DNA from: Brevipalpus yothersi
Taxonomy: Eukaryota; Arthropoda; Arachnida; Trombidiformes; Tenuipalpidae
Length of the DNA: 64,000 nt
Reading direction: 5' to 3'
Assembly (NCBI GenBank): GCA_003956705.1
Contig: QZCP01000045.1
Location: forward strand, 1-64,000
Shown here in pieces: positions 49,892-60,736 of the stretch. The notes beneath the pieces were generated by a model. It was not told the origin of the DNA. It made no database searches and saw nothing but the letters and a program-made list of their open reading frames with translations. Every line of letters begins with the position of its first letter. Positions within the stretch are counted from its first letter, which is position 1. Position numbers and translations under genes: made by a program.

Positions 49892-50931
49892 TCAAGATAT
49901 CCATATTTTCCATGCCTCAAAGCGATGATTCATATCAGGATTGGAATGTATTTTCATTTTCATAAGCGATCCATCAGCAGGACAACATCCAGTCGGTATT
50001 TGGCAACTATCCGGTCTCTTTTCATTCTGATCATGGAAGAAGAATATTCGTCTCACTCTTGAATGCAACAAGCCCATGGCACACATGAGGCAAGGCTCAC
50101 AGGTTAAATAAATATCAAGACCCGTACAAAGATAATCAGAAGGATCTTGCTCCCCGATGTCGGCGTTTCCAGTGAACCAGAAGCCTCCACCTTGAGATGC
50201 CGCTATTTTATCGATCAAATTCATGCTCGAATGTCTCAGTGGATGATCTTTATTTGCATCTCCTGCTTGAACAAGAACCTTCCCATCACGAACCACAGCT
50301 CCAAAGCTCTTTTTCTTCGAAAGAGATTCTTCGACAAGTTTATGCATTATATCACAGATACTTTTCCTTTTATTTACATCAAAATAGGTGCCATCCAATA
50401 AGCTCGTTATTCTGAATAGAGTTCAGCATTGCTTTGAATCTTTTCTGATGGTGCAATATTTCAATCCTCACCTTTTATCTTCAAAAAAATTCAAAGGCCA
50501 CAATGGAGAACTAGATTCATATTGCCATCGATTGAATGCTCGGTGTGAGGCAACTTTCTCAATATGAAGATCTTGATAATCAATCTCTTTCAATTTTTCC
50601 TTAATCAATTCCACAGAAAGTGATTCATTCTTTCCAACAATTATATCAATTCGTTCCTCTTCTCTCTGGAAACGGACCCTTTTCAAGTGTACAAGATCCA
50701 CTGGCATCGGAAAAACTTTCTCCAACAATCGAATTGTTGACGATATCTTCTTTTTATCCGTTAACTTTATCACATACACATCAACTGTACCAATGATTGT
50801 AAAAAAGATGTCAATTTAACAAAAAACTTTTAACACTCAATCATTTTGAACTCAACATTACCTGTTGGAATGATTTTCGCTTCCAAATGATCCGCCAGAA
50901 TCGCATCAATTCGATACTCACAAGCGGTCAT
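49892..50931 (-). CDS. ADAT3: tRNA-specific adenosine deaminase subunit ADAT3
   Basis: Non-catalytic partner of ADAT2 in the enzyme that deaminates adenosine 34 to inosine in tRNA anticodons. Minus-strand exons 50931-50862, 50784-50472 and 50411-49892 encode 300 aa. The N-terminal part (KLTDKKKISSTIRLLEKVFP) is the ADAT3-type substrate-binding region. The C-terminal deaminase domain has zinc ligands His188 (HPLRHSSM) and Cys235/Cys238 (TCEPCLMC), then HSRVRRIFF and NHRFEAW. The catalytic Glu of active deaminases (H-A-E) is Ser190, in line with the pseudo-catalytic nature of ADAT3, where other residues replace it. It is convergent with the membrane protein gene (86 bases between stops) and divergent from the zinc finger gene. 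Confidence 0.9.
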
Positions 50932-51613
50932 CCTCACAACATCATCCACCTACCTTAACATAAACACCTATTCCACAGAATTCTATCAGGTCTTCCCAAA
51001 CATACCCATATATTTGTAATCAAAACCAAACAATTCAATTCACTCTAATTCCAACTTAATCAACATTCTCCAAAAAAAAAGTTCGATCAATTCGTTCTGA
51101 TGATTGACTCAAAAAAACACATTTTCTCACGTGCTGACATCTATCGATCGGAAAAAACGTAATCAAAAATTTTTTAGATAAATAAGAGTCGATCTGGGAT
51201 TGACATGACCTTCTTGATTACTTTTCATCTTCTTCTTCCTTTTGTAACTTAAAATTAATTTTCTTATGTGATAACGTAGTAAATATGTTTTTAGTTATGT
51301 GGTGTATATGGTACAATACTGTTTGTTAATAATTGTAATTAATACATTGTCGGCTAGGGGTGATAAAGTAAGGTCATACCAAGGCATCACAGTCGCTTTC
51401 TTCTTCTTCTTCCTCCTTTTTTTTATCCAGTCTCTTTCTCTTTGCTTGTTACATACATACACACACACACAAAAACCGAAACCAAAACAGCAGCAGCAGC
51501 ATCACAGCCATCATCATCATTTAAGACAACATTCGTTCGGTTTATCTTTATACTACTACCACATACACACAATTTCTTCTTTATCCCTTCCTCTTCTTCT
51601 CGTTTCGATAATT
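50932..51613. other. Shared upstream region of ADAT3 and the zinc finger gene
   Basis: Divergent intergenic region of about 680 bases, AT-rich. It contains the presumed 5' UTR of the zinc finger gene with CAG and ACA runs near 51460-51500. No further exon is supported. Confidence 0.55.
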
Positions 51614-53064
51614 ATGTCGGGCTTATCCACCTCACCACATATTTTATCCTCCGCAATCAATGCTTTCATAGCTGGTACACCATCTAAACCAGAAGGCAAT
51701 CCATTCCCGGGCAATTCATCATTGAATCAAACCCACCATAAAAATTTACAGGCACAACATCCAGCCACCATAATCATACCAGCCTCACCGGCCACAACTG
51801 CCCAAGTTCGAAATACACACACTGTACAGTATAAATCAGTTACTTGGACATGTCCACAATGTCAAATACCTTTCAAAACGGCTAGTGAACTACAGGGTCA
51901 CCTAAGTGCTCATACTAAACAGGAAAAAAGTGTCCCATGTCAACAATGTGGTAAATTATTTGCAAGTGCTGAGAGGGTCAGAATTCATATAAGGTGAGTA
52001 AAAGAGGAAGAGAGAGAGAGAATATTTTCACTCAAGGCATCTGGTGTTTTGATTATCGTTCTTCAGTAACATTGAATATTGCTTTTCTTCCCATTTAAAT
52101 ACATTTTGTTGGTCAATTATGATATTAGAGCTGCTCATGGAGAAAAGTCGTGTGCTTGTGAAATATGTGGCTCAGGTTTCTCTTATCGTTGCAAATTGCT
52201 TGATCACATGCGGACTCACACAGGTATGCTTTACCAGTTAAAACACTTGACTCTACCGTACTTTTGACTGTTTGAAATGAAAGTATGATCAAGTGGAGCA
52301 GTAATTAACCTATCTTAATCGACTCGTTCTCTACATCTTTATTCTCTCTTCTCTTCTTTTAGGTGATAAACCTTTCACATGTGAAAGTTGTGGTAGATCG
52401 TTCTCTCAGAAGAATCATTTAAGACGTCACTCTATGATACACACTGGAGAACGCCCGTTTCCTTGCGATATATGTGGTCGAGGTTTTTACCGTAAAGATA
52501 AATTGAGTGAGTAAACTAACAAGTCATTAAAGATTTTCATAACCTTCTATCACTGATTGTATATCTTTACTCTGTCTTGTCTTCTCCTCTTGTCTTATTG
52601 TCATCCATTTGTTTTTTTTCTCTCTCTCTCCTCTCTTGTTTCCCCCTCTTCTCGCACATCGCTTCCTGTTTACATTTGCCCATATCTCTTGACATTCAGG
52701 TCGACATCGACGCATTCATTTGAATCCAAATGCTGGCCAACGTAAATTGACTTCTTGTAATAGTACCACCCTAACCAACAGTGTTACCGCTGTATCAGCT
52801 GTCACAGGACAGCAACATATCGTCACCTCTTTAGCCTCTTCACCAGCAACTATACAGTTAATACCTGTCTCTCTGAATGCCTTGGATGGCCAAAGTTTAG
52901 CACATTCATCCTGGATAGCAACACCTACCTCTAATCTGAATAATAATCCGGCTTCACAACAACAGCAACAACAAGCACAGCAGCAGCAACAATCTCCGAT
53001 CAAGCCTAATATTCATAATACATCCACTTCTCTTTCATCAACACCCACAACAAGCTCATCATAA
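51614..53064 (+). CDS. C2H2 zinc finger protein with five fingers
   Basis: Probable nuclear DNA-binding transcription factor. Exons 51614-51993, 52129-52223, 52363-52506 and 52700-53064 encode 327 aa. The first ATG followed by MSGLSTSPHI was chosen; the frame is open further upstream but low in complexity. Five consecutive C2H2 fingers run from about residue 80 to 215: CPQCQIPF, CQQCGKLF, CEICGSGF, CESCGRSF and CDICGRGF. Linkers HTGERPF and HTGDKPF are the classic Kruppel type. Splice sites fall inside or between fingers. The C-terminal tail is rich in Ser, Thr and Gln with a polyglutamine stretch, typical of an activation or interaction region. It is divergent from ADAT3. The orthologue was not identified. 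Confidence 0.9.
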
Positions 53065-55129
53065 ACCGTTCCAAGAAAATATGAGGGATAATTTTCAAAT
53101 ATGTCATTTTGAAAAGCACCATTCCCTCCTTTACTTCATATGATTTTTCAGAAGAAGAGCCAGATAATATATATGTATATTAATGGGGTTTAGTTGACAG
53201 GGAAACTTGATTTTTTTCCCTATGTAAATTTTGGCTGGACAAAAGATCCGAAAGCCCTTCCCCTTTATCCCACAAATGGATTCTTGTCATTTAGGATCAG
53301 GACCTAATGCTGATTGAGCTGTATTCATACATCGATGGGCATTGGTAGAGTTGTTTTTCTGCTTTAACATTCTCGCCATTCTATTCGCCCTTCTATTTGT
53401 GTGTACACGTCCAATCTTTCCCAAGACATTTCAAAAATCACCAATCTCGATTGTGATTGTGATGTAAAATTTTTTCTCAAGACTTTAGGATCAAATTCAG
53501 CCCAGTGAATGACAGAATCCCTCATTTATCCAACTTGTACTAACATCAAGATTTTACTTCGTTGAGATGTCAACTTACACCTTTAATTTTCTCTAATAGA
53601 GACTCGAAAAACGGTGTCTAATGAAAATTTATCAAAGTTACAGTGAAGAGTGACATTCACAAAATGTGTTGGCCACACACTGTACGTCATCTCGAAAGTG
53701 AAATTTTGGATAAGCCGTAAAAAGAATTTAGTTACTTTCCATCTTGAAAAGATTTTACTTTTTTGTTCAAACCGCAACTGACTTTGTCATATTTCAGGTT
53801 TTCTGTGTCCCTATTGACTCTCTAAATAAAAGAAGCAGATGAAACCAAAACAATTAATTGTACCAGAGTGCTTTGTTTTTCAAAATTAATCCATCTCATC
53901 TGTATTTATATCTCTCCTCAGGATTTTCGGACAAATCATTTTTCCCTAAATGTGCTGGTAATATTTCCAAGAAACAAGGTTCAAGGAATAAGCAATTACT
54001 AACTTTCTCCAATCATCAGGACCTAAAAAGTTTTCAATTCAGAACATATTTTCACTTGTTTATAGAGTCTAGTGAACTGGAATATATTTTTAAACTTTGT
54101 CATCACCTGAACAAGTTTAATTCTCACTCAAATATGAAATTTATAGGCTAAATTTGTAATTTTATTCATTTGTTTCCACTCCAATGGTTTTAAGCTGCAG
54201 AGCAGGCTCAAGCTACAGCTAATATCAGCTGATTACAACTGAGAAAATTTTACTTGTTAATCAAAGTTGGCAAAGTTTGAATAAACTTGGCAAAAATTGC
54301 TCAACTCATGGAGAGGGGAATGAATTTGATTCCACATCTTCCTCCAATCTTGAGCCAACTTCATTGATAAAAAAATTCAGATTTAGTTTGAGTTACGAAA
54401 AGAAGTTACGATGTGATGATGAAATTTATTTGCTCATAGTTTGAGAATAGCATTCTTTACAGAAAACCTTCAAGATCGATGTAAATTCAGTGTAAATTCA
54501 GTGTTCTCCGGTCAATGCATGAATCAAAGATACATATCGTGACACTTCATGAAGCTTATCATACCCCAGAAGAATATTCCTCATATTTCACTGAAGTAAG
54601 TTTGATCAAAAGGATTGTCATCTTTCTCTCCCTCACACACACACCTTGATCGATATACATTGTATTCTCTTCTTCTATTGGTGAAACTCATTCACAAAAG
54701 TAAGAATCAGAAGAGAGACAGAGAATGCTAAGAGGATTGAAAGAGTTGCCAGTGAGAGTGTACTCAGTTCGAGAGTGAAAAATCAATTCCAACAAGTGTC
54801 TTTCTCTCTCTCTCTCTCTCTCTCTTTCACTTTTTGAAACTTGCTGTCCTCTTTGATACTGGTACAGGTGTACACATAACAATTTGTGTATGTATGTGTG
54901 TATACACATTAGATTACATCTATGTATATATGTATGTATATATGTTGCGAGTGGAAGGAGATTCACTTGAGAAAGGTTTGGTCAAGTGAAGGTAAGTGAA
55001 AGTGAGAGTGAAAAAAAAGAGGTGTTGAGTTTCCATGGCAGTTTGTGGTTGAGAATAAAAGAAAGTGAAAGTGGCTGATAAAAATGTAAGTGACCCAAGC
55101 CCTAGGCGATTGACTGATGCCGTGTGGGT
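53065..55129. other. Intergenic stretch
   Basis: Presumed 3' UTR of the zinc finger gene (AATAAA at about 53824) and the upstream region of the next gene. The latter contains a CT run and a TATG/TGTG-rich segment. No exon is supported. Confidence 0.5.
54803..54826 (+). repeat. (CT)n microsatellite
   Basis: About 24 bases of CT/TC, followed at 54885-54945 by TGTATG-type repeats. Confidence 0.9.
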
Positions 55130-55416
55130 ATGGAAATTATTGGCCATGTGAGAAAAGCCCGGCAAATATTGGGTGAACACAGTGAACGGCTACAAAGTTC
55201 ATCATCACCAGATTCATCGTCTGGCTCCGATAATCCGGATAAAAGTGAGGGTGAATCGTTAACGGTTGTTCTTCTCATCATTATCGCTGGTGTGGTTATT
55301 TTGATATTGATAATTTTGATTGTTTATATTAAAAAGCTATGCAATCGTCGTAGTGATCAGAGACGAATAACTCCATCAGGACGATTGGTAAGTATATGTG
55401 TGCATGAAACATCCAG

Positions 55417-55471
<55 letters not shown>

Positions 55472-56065
55472 TTCATCTGATTCATATGATGGCCTTCGAA
55501 ATTCTGAGTATGTGTGTCAACAAATTGGGAATAATGTTTTTGTTCTCATTACTTTGGAAATCCCTTTTGTAGTTTTGCAATCGATCGATTCTGAGAAATC
55601 AACTTTTCCTCCCTTTATTGAAGTATTTTTTTCTCACCATATTTTTTTCACTCTTTCACATCCTTTGGTACATAATTTTCACCCAAAGCATGTTCCATCG
55701 TTCCCCAGAATTCCTGGAATTCGAGGGATTGATGCACGCAATCGTTCGATCTGTATTTCGGTCGATTTTGATAATGAAAATTTTCACTTTTCATCCTTCA
55801 TTTTGACTGGTGACACTTGTAGACTGCAGTTAAAATGGAAAACAACGTTGAACAGTATCAGAGCAAGAATTCTAATTATACAGCTCATCCGAAAAATGAA
55901 ACCGATTCGATGAGCCGATTTTCAACCGAAAGTGACCGATGGTCCCATCCAACAGGCCAAATACCCGAAGATTTGGTAGTTCCTGAACCAGCATATTATA
56001 TGCCTCCAGATGAGACTATATTGAAGTCGATTCCAAGACCATCAACAAGCATCGTGAGTAAATGA
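55130..56065 (+). CDS. Small single-pass membrane protein, unrecognised
   Basis: Exons 55130-55387 and 55823-56065 (phase 0) encode 166 aa. The N-terminal region (MEIIGHVRKARQILGEHSE) is followed by a Ser-rich stretch. One strong membrane helix lies at about residues 44-67 (LTVVLLIIIAGVVILILI), followed by a basic stop-transfer segment (YIKKLCNRRSDQRR). The cytoplasmic part is polar and includes PEDLVVPEPAYYMPPDE, which has possible tyrosine and proline interaction motifs. There is no cleavable signal peptide, so it is probably type III or tail-oriented. The chosen end is a stop directly after a donor-like ATCGTGAGT, so the last exon may be spliced on. The family is unknown. Confidence 0.65.
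55419..55468 (+). repeat. (CA)n microsatellite
   Basis: About 50 bases of AC/CA, 30 bases downstream of a splice donor in the intron of the single-pass protein gene. Confidence 0.97.
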
Positions 56066-56827
56066 TAATTCTCATGGTTGTAGCCTTTTAATAATGTATT
56101 TATTTGGTAAGAATATATTCTTATTCGAAAATTTTTCGTTTTTGTATATTCCTATTCTTCCCTGTAGAGAACTAAGTTAAAAGATAAATATGAGATTGAT
56201 TTAAATGATTTCGTGTCTTACATAAGAAGTTGAGAGAATATTTTTGGAGCTTTTCACCAACGAAAAAAAAAGAATCAGGACCTATCACATGTCTCACATC
56301 ATTTGAAGGAGAGAGGATTTTTTTTACAGCCGACCATCAAGTGCCAAAAAAGAGTGCTAAGAGGCCACTATAAGAAAGTAGCTCAAAGAGAAAATATGTG
56401 GATACATCATGTATATTGATTTTTTGGAGAAGAAAAAAATATTCATCGATGACCCTGTGTCCTCATGCTATTGAGATAATGAAATACTGGCAAAAGAATC
56501 CAGCTCACTTTTTTTCTCATAAAATGACTATCTTAATGTATTGAGGAAGAGTATCTTGTTTTGTTTGAACGAGATCTCTTTTCTTTACTTTTCGATACTC
56601 GCACCAATTATTATTATTACTATTATATTATTACTACCCAAGAAAAGAGGTTTATTGTATGTTTAATTTTTGAATTCATTGCAACATAAAATTTACACAT
56701 GATATTTTTATCAATTGAGAATGTTGAAAGAAAATTTTTGTGCCAATAAAAAATGGCTTTGGTCCTCAATTTCAGTTTCTGTCTTTCGAATATGATTTTA
56801 CTCATGGAACCGGTGCTACGGTAAAGC
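56066..56827. other. 3' UTRs between convergent genes
   Basis: AT-rich. TTTATT at 56651-56656 is AATAAA on the minus strand, about 170 bases past the channel stop. A possible acceptor at 56329 could extend the plus-strand gene. Confidence 0.55.
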
Positions 56828-58219
56828 TTATCTCCATCTATGGTGATAATTGAATCCATATCTTGTGTCATATGCTTGCCTACTCCACGTACCATGGTGA
56901 GGAGATATTGATGTAGGACTTAGAGGATATTCTCCGAATTTTTTCGTAAAATTATCATATATATTGAAATTCCCGGAGGCATACTTTTTCCGATACAATC
57001 GAGCAAGATGACTAGTTGAGCCTATCTGTTTTCTTTTGAGTCGATGTTTTTCAGTCTCCTCTTGAAGCTGCTTCTTGACTTTCGGTATAAGTCGACGAAA
57101 ATTTTTGAACAAGAATCGCATAACAGTTAAAAGTGAAATTTCCAGCCACAAGCTGACCACACTGGCCACATAGCAAAAATATTCAATATTGTCCAGCTTG
57201 TTGATAGTGTATATGTTGGACTGTAAGCCGAGAGGATAGGCAAATCTAATTCGAATTAGATTGTGGGGCAATGTGTCCACCATCCGAGATCGAAATAATT
57301 GGATTTCATAGATTTTCGAATCACATTCCGGTTCAGGGAAACGATTCTCACAATCGGAACGATATTGGTGGAGACTTACTCCACGATCGAATGTCACATT
57401 TTCCATATCATTTGGAACCTGGACAAAATTGTTCTCATGGAATGCTTGATAATGATCGTAAACGGCATCCAACATGCATCTACTGATCGCATCACGACGA
57501 GAAATATGGATTTCAGAATTGTAATTTTTGCACGAAGAGTATGGAGGGCCAAGCTTTTTCGTTGTATGGGTCAAAAAAGTGAGAACAAAAACATTACTTC
57601 TGGTTGAATCGAGAAAAATTGAACTGGGAGAAGCATTTTCATACTCAACATTCTCTGATCGATCATGTACCGATATAAAAAATTGTCCTTTCATGGTGTG
57701 ATTGGCATTCAAATGTAGCGACAAATAAAATTCATCCACAAACTTTTCTCGCTCATAGGTTAATGGATAATCCATTTCTTTGAAGAATGTGAAGCATTTC
57801 GATCGACCATTGAGCCGAGTTTCTACAGGTGATAGCTCATCACATGTAATTGAATCCAAAGTTGAATTAATAATTTCACACTCAATCACAAATTGTTCAT
57901 AAGAAGCGGTAATTGCATCCAAATCTTGTACCGTTATATCATAACGGAAATCTTTTACACTTGAATTCATATTTTGTGTGAAAACTCGTATAAATTTTGA
58001 ATCTGGCAAATCGTACATAAAACAGATACTGATCGCGGGTAAAGTTATTTGATCTGGAGAAAATAATTCAATCACATTGGATGTTGGAAAAGAGAAATAT
58101 AAAGTGACCAATTGAATCACTTGGGCTGATGCACCAAGTAAGCACAATAAAAATGGTATAAGATTATCGAAAACAAAAATGAGTGATAATTTGACGTCTT
58201 TGGATGTGAGATTAAGCAT
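56828..58219 (-). CDS. DEG/ENaC-family ion channel-like protein
   Basis: Probable plasma membrane channel subunit of the amiloride-sensitive sodium channel/degenerin family. One long exon encodes 463 aa. The first helix (LIFVFDNLIPFLLCLLGASA) starts about residue 13, followed by the post-TM1 signature LPAISIC (usually FPAVTIC). A large ectodomain with scattered cysteines follows. The second helix is preceded by KLDNIEYFCYVAS and continues SLWLEISLLTV (about 347-366). The usual GLWxGxS pore motif therefore has Ser and Glu in place of two glycines (Glu360, codon 57142-57140). A basic cytoplasmic tail follows. The N-terminus is short for the family and a CCCAG acceptor lies just before the ATG, so a 5' exon may be missing. 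It is a divergent member; ligand and ion selectivity are unknown. Confidence 0.78.
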   Translation of the reverse strand: MLNLTSKDVKLSLIFVFDNLIPFLLCLLGASAQVIQLVTLYFSFPTSNVIELFSPDQITLPAISICFMYDLPDSKFIRVFTQNMNSSVKDFRYDITVQDLDAITASYEQFVIECEIINSTLDSITCDELSPVETRLNGRSKCFTFFKEMDYPLTYEREKFVDEFYLSLHLNANHTMKGQFFISVHDRSENVEYENASPSSIFLDSTRSNVFVLTFLTHTTKKLGPPYSSCKNYNSEIHISRRDAISRCMLDAVYDHYQAFHENNFVQVPNDMENVTFDRGVSLHQYRSDCENRFPEPECDSKIYEIQLFRSRMVDTLPHNLIRIRFAYPLGLQSNIYTINKLDNIEYFCYVASVVSLWLEISLLTVMRFLFKNFRRLIPKVKKQLQEETEKHRLKRKQIGSTSHLARLYRKKYASGNFNIYDNFTKKFGEYPLSPTSISPHHGTWSRQAYDTRYGFNYHHRWR

Positions 58220-58939
58220 CCTGGGAAAGTTGAGATTTCACATATGAGGAATATTGGAAAAAGTTAATTGAAAACACGAAGCTTTTGTGATTCACATACA
58301 GTGGAAACGTTGAGAGAATCAACACTGGAGAAAATATTTTCTGAAACATAATCAAATTTACACTCTCACTCAAAATTGGTCAATACAGATTCACTTTCAA
58401 TCGCGTTGTTGATAAAATATTTTCGGGAAACATCTGCACGCGAATTTTTTTCTAATTGAAATTCAGAAAAGAGAATCCACGTCAAGGGCTTCACGGAATG
58501 TTTCCTGGACGCCAAATGGAATAACTTATTATCTTTTGTTTACATATTCGATCGTGGATTGAAAAAAATTTTGTACAGAGAAATCAGGCTATGCAGCTCA
58601 GATCGAATATTAAAACCTTCATGAGCGCCAGGGCTCATTACGAATTCCCTTCTCAGCTAATAACCAATGTCGATCATCTTTAATGTGAACCTAGGCAGTT
58701 ATGCAGAGTTCTAATGAACTCTTTGCTTTCGATCAATCGAACATATACAGATCAGATCAGATCATATACAGATCAATCAAAGTTAAGAATAAATGCAAAG
58801 TAACATTTGGAGATAAGGAATTTTATCTATCTCGAATTGACCAGCTGAATGTACACACAGTATTTGAAGTGAATATCAAGAGAAAAGAAACAACAATAAG
58901 TTTTTTGATAAATGAATATTCCTAGTGAATTTTTTATGT
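58220..58939. other. Intergenic stretch
   Basis: Upstream region of the channel gene and 3' UTR side of the next minus-strand gene. A possible 5' exon of the channel could lie here, but none was recognised. Confidence 0.5.
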
Positions 58940-59591
58940 CTAGAACTTAAATTGTCCAGTATCACCTCTGGACAAAATAGACAGTAACATAGGACCCGCA
59001 TCAACTGGGCCATGAGGGTTAAAACCTGGAATCCTTTTTTCCATTAATTCAGTTTTCACCGGAGCTAAGCCCTCTTCATCTGGAGGAATTCCCAACTCTT
59101 CATCTGTATAACTACTCAGTGGAGGAAATTTTGTTGGATTTTTCCTAAAATCTAATTCCTCCCACTTGTAATAAAAATGGTACAACATGTATGACCAAAA
59201 TATAGTTCCAGAAATTTTGGCAAGAAAGAAATCTTTTCTCGCATATTCCGTTTTCATATAAGGTTCCCGATAAATTATGTGATTAGATCTGCAAAGATTC
59301 AGAAAACATGACATCAATTCCCCTCATCCTTATTATCAATAATCCCCAATACACTTCTCCCTGTCAAGTCTTATCAACTACTTACCTCAAATATTCTTGA
59401 TCATAATCCCATGGATCCTGAAAGGTACCAACTTTATTGATTCTCCAATTATATGGATTAACTATTTCTTCATGATGATGATAATCACCATCATGATGAT
59501 CACCACCGCTCGACTTTCTAAGTTGACCTTTCTCTGCTCTCGCCAGAAGCAGTAACCTTAGCTGAGATCGAGGTGCCAAAGAACGTATCAT
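58940..59591 (-). CDS. NDUFB2-like subunit of mitochondrial complex I
   Basis: Accessory subunit of NADH:ubiquinone oxidoreductase in the inner membrane. Minus-strand exons 59591-59386 and 59288-58940 encode 184 aa. An N-terminal basic stretch (MIRSLAPRSQLRLLLLARA) looks like a mitochondrial targeting peptide. A His-rich stretch follows, then a helix (SGTIFWSYMLYHFYY) and the family's C-terminal hallmark YTDEELGIPPDEE (about 129-141). Known NDUFB2 proteins are about 105 aa and end just after this motif. Here about 43 residues follow, including PGFNPHGPVDAGPM. The long N-terminal linker (VNPYNWRINKVGTFQDPWDY) is also unusual. The start codon is the first ATG, about 100 bases inside a striking inverted-repeat region. 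Confidence 0.7.
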
Positions 59592-59693
59592 CGTCCCAAT
59601 CGCAATTAATCAATATAAATATGAACCAAACTAAATCAATTCAATTCAATTTAACACCACAATCAACGGCGGAGAAGTCTAAAAGACCAACCA

Positions 59694-60246
59694 ACCAACC
59701 TAGCCAACCTGACCAACTATTCAGAGCGCCCTCTGTAAACATTTCTAGAGGGCGCTGTCACCATATGGTATAGTTACGTAGAGTATAGCGCCACTTAGTG
59801 GAAGTAGCCATCCTAGTTAGTACGAGTTTTTCAAACGGATTTATTTGGTTGAATGTCAATGGAACTCAGCTAAATTATAATTAAAATTATATAAACAAGC
59901 ATTTATAAGCCGGATTCTGCGGTATTATAGCTATCTCTTAACTATAAAGTGACTTTCCTATCTAGGCTGGCTGCTAGCATAGAGGGCGTTGCATTCTAGG
60001 CACTCTATAATGAGTTACACAGCGCCCTCTAGTGCCGTGTACAGCGCCACCTAGTGTAAGAATAACTTCATGAATTTCATGAGAAAGTATACTAAATTCC
60101 AAAATTATAGATTTTTCTATTCATTCCCTCAAACTAGTGATCAATCCGACCAGAATGCATTCCTCAAGATGTTTGCACACTTAGAATAATTTTATTAATT
60201 TTTTCTAATAGATTTCAGGCAAGTTGGTCAGGTTGGCCAGGTTGGT
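59694..60246. repeat. 25-bp inverted repeat flanking a 503-bp segment
   Basis: 59694-59718 (begins ACCAACCTAGCC) and 60222-60246 (ends GGCCAGGTTGGT) are reverse complements at 24 of 25 positions. Between them lie the CTCF-like sites listed separately. The repeats are built of GTTGG units, so part of the match could reflect low complexity. It could be the ends of a non-autonomous transposon. Confidence 0.65.
59725..60056. promoter_or_regulatory. Cluster of CTCF-like GCGCC sites
   Basis: Six related sites lie within 332 bases: AGCGCCCTCT at 59725, AGAGGGCGCT at 59747, AGCGCCACTTAGTG at 59787, TAGAGGGCGTT at 59980, CAGCGCCCTCTAGTG at 60020 and CAGCGCCACCTAGTG at 60042. The reverse complements read AGAGGGCGC or AGGTGGCGC, the core recognised by CTCF in animals. 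The first two form a perfect inverted pair. The last two are direct copies 22 bases apart. An insulator or promoter element upstream of the NDUFB2-like gene is possible. Confidence 0.5.
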
Positions 60247-60429
60247 CAATCTGGCCAAAAGTTGGCAAGTTGGCTAAATAGACCGGCCCATCAACGGCAA
60301 TGTTGACCAAAACATAACGAAAAGTATTTTTCTCTCATGTTTTGATTTTGATAATGTACATGATAAAGGCGCCAAATTTAAAAGGTGAAGATGTGAAAAA
60401 AGTTTTCTTCAGTTTTGAAAAGTAAGTCA

Positions 60430-60736
60430 TGTGGTGTCCTCCGTAGAAACAAATGAAATAAAGAAAAGGAGAGACTACCACATCCAATATGAGATAAACT
60501 CACAAGTTAAAATAATAGAGTAATTGTGTTTAATATGAGAACAATCGATGTATCACGATAAAAGTTCATATCGAAGTCTGGTATTCTTGAGGATTGTTCA
60601 ATATTATATTCAGGAAGGCTAACAATGGATAATCTACCGTGGAAACAGGCCTAAAACTATATTATTGTGATGATAAAACTACTTATTCTTTGGCCGAATT
60701 TCTAGATTTATATTGTTGTATTTTAGGAACACAACA
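60430..60736 (-). repeat. 3' LTR of the retrotransposon
   Basis: About 307 bases with TG...CA ends on either strand: TGTGGTGTCC at the left and GGAACACAACA at the right, an imperfect inverted terminal pair. The polypurine tract adjoins it at 60737. The last 54 bases of the integrase frame, including the stop, run into the LTR. The flanking bases AGTCA at 60425-60429 are the candidate target duplication. Confidence 0.7.

Noticed and set aside
56623..56895. A 90-codon minus-strand frame overlapping the end of the channel gene
   Set aside because: It is in another frame than the channel and has no recognisable content; most of it is 3' UTR.
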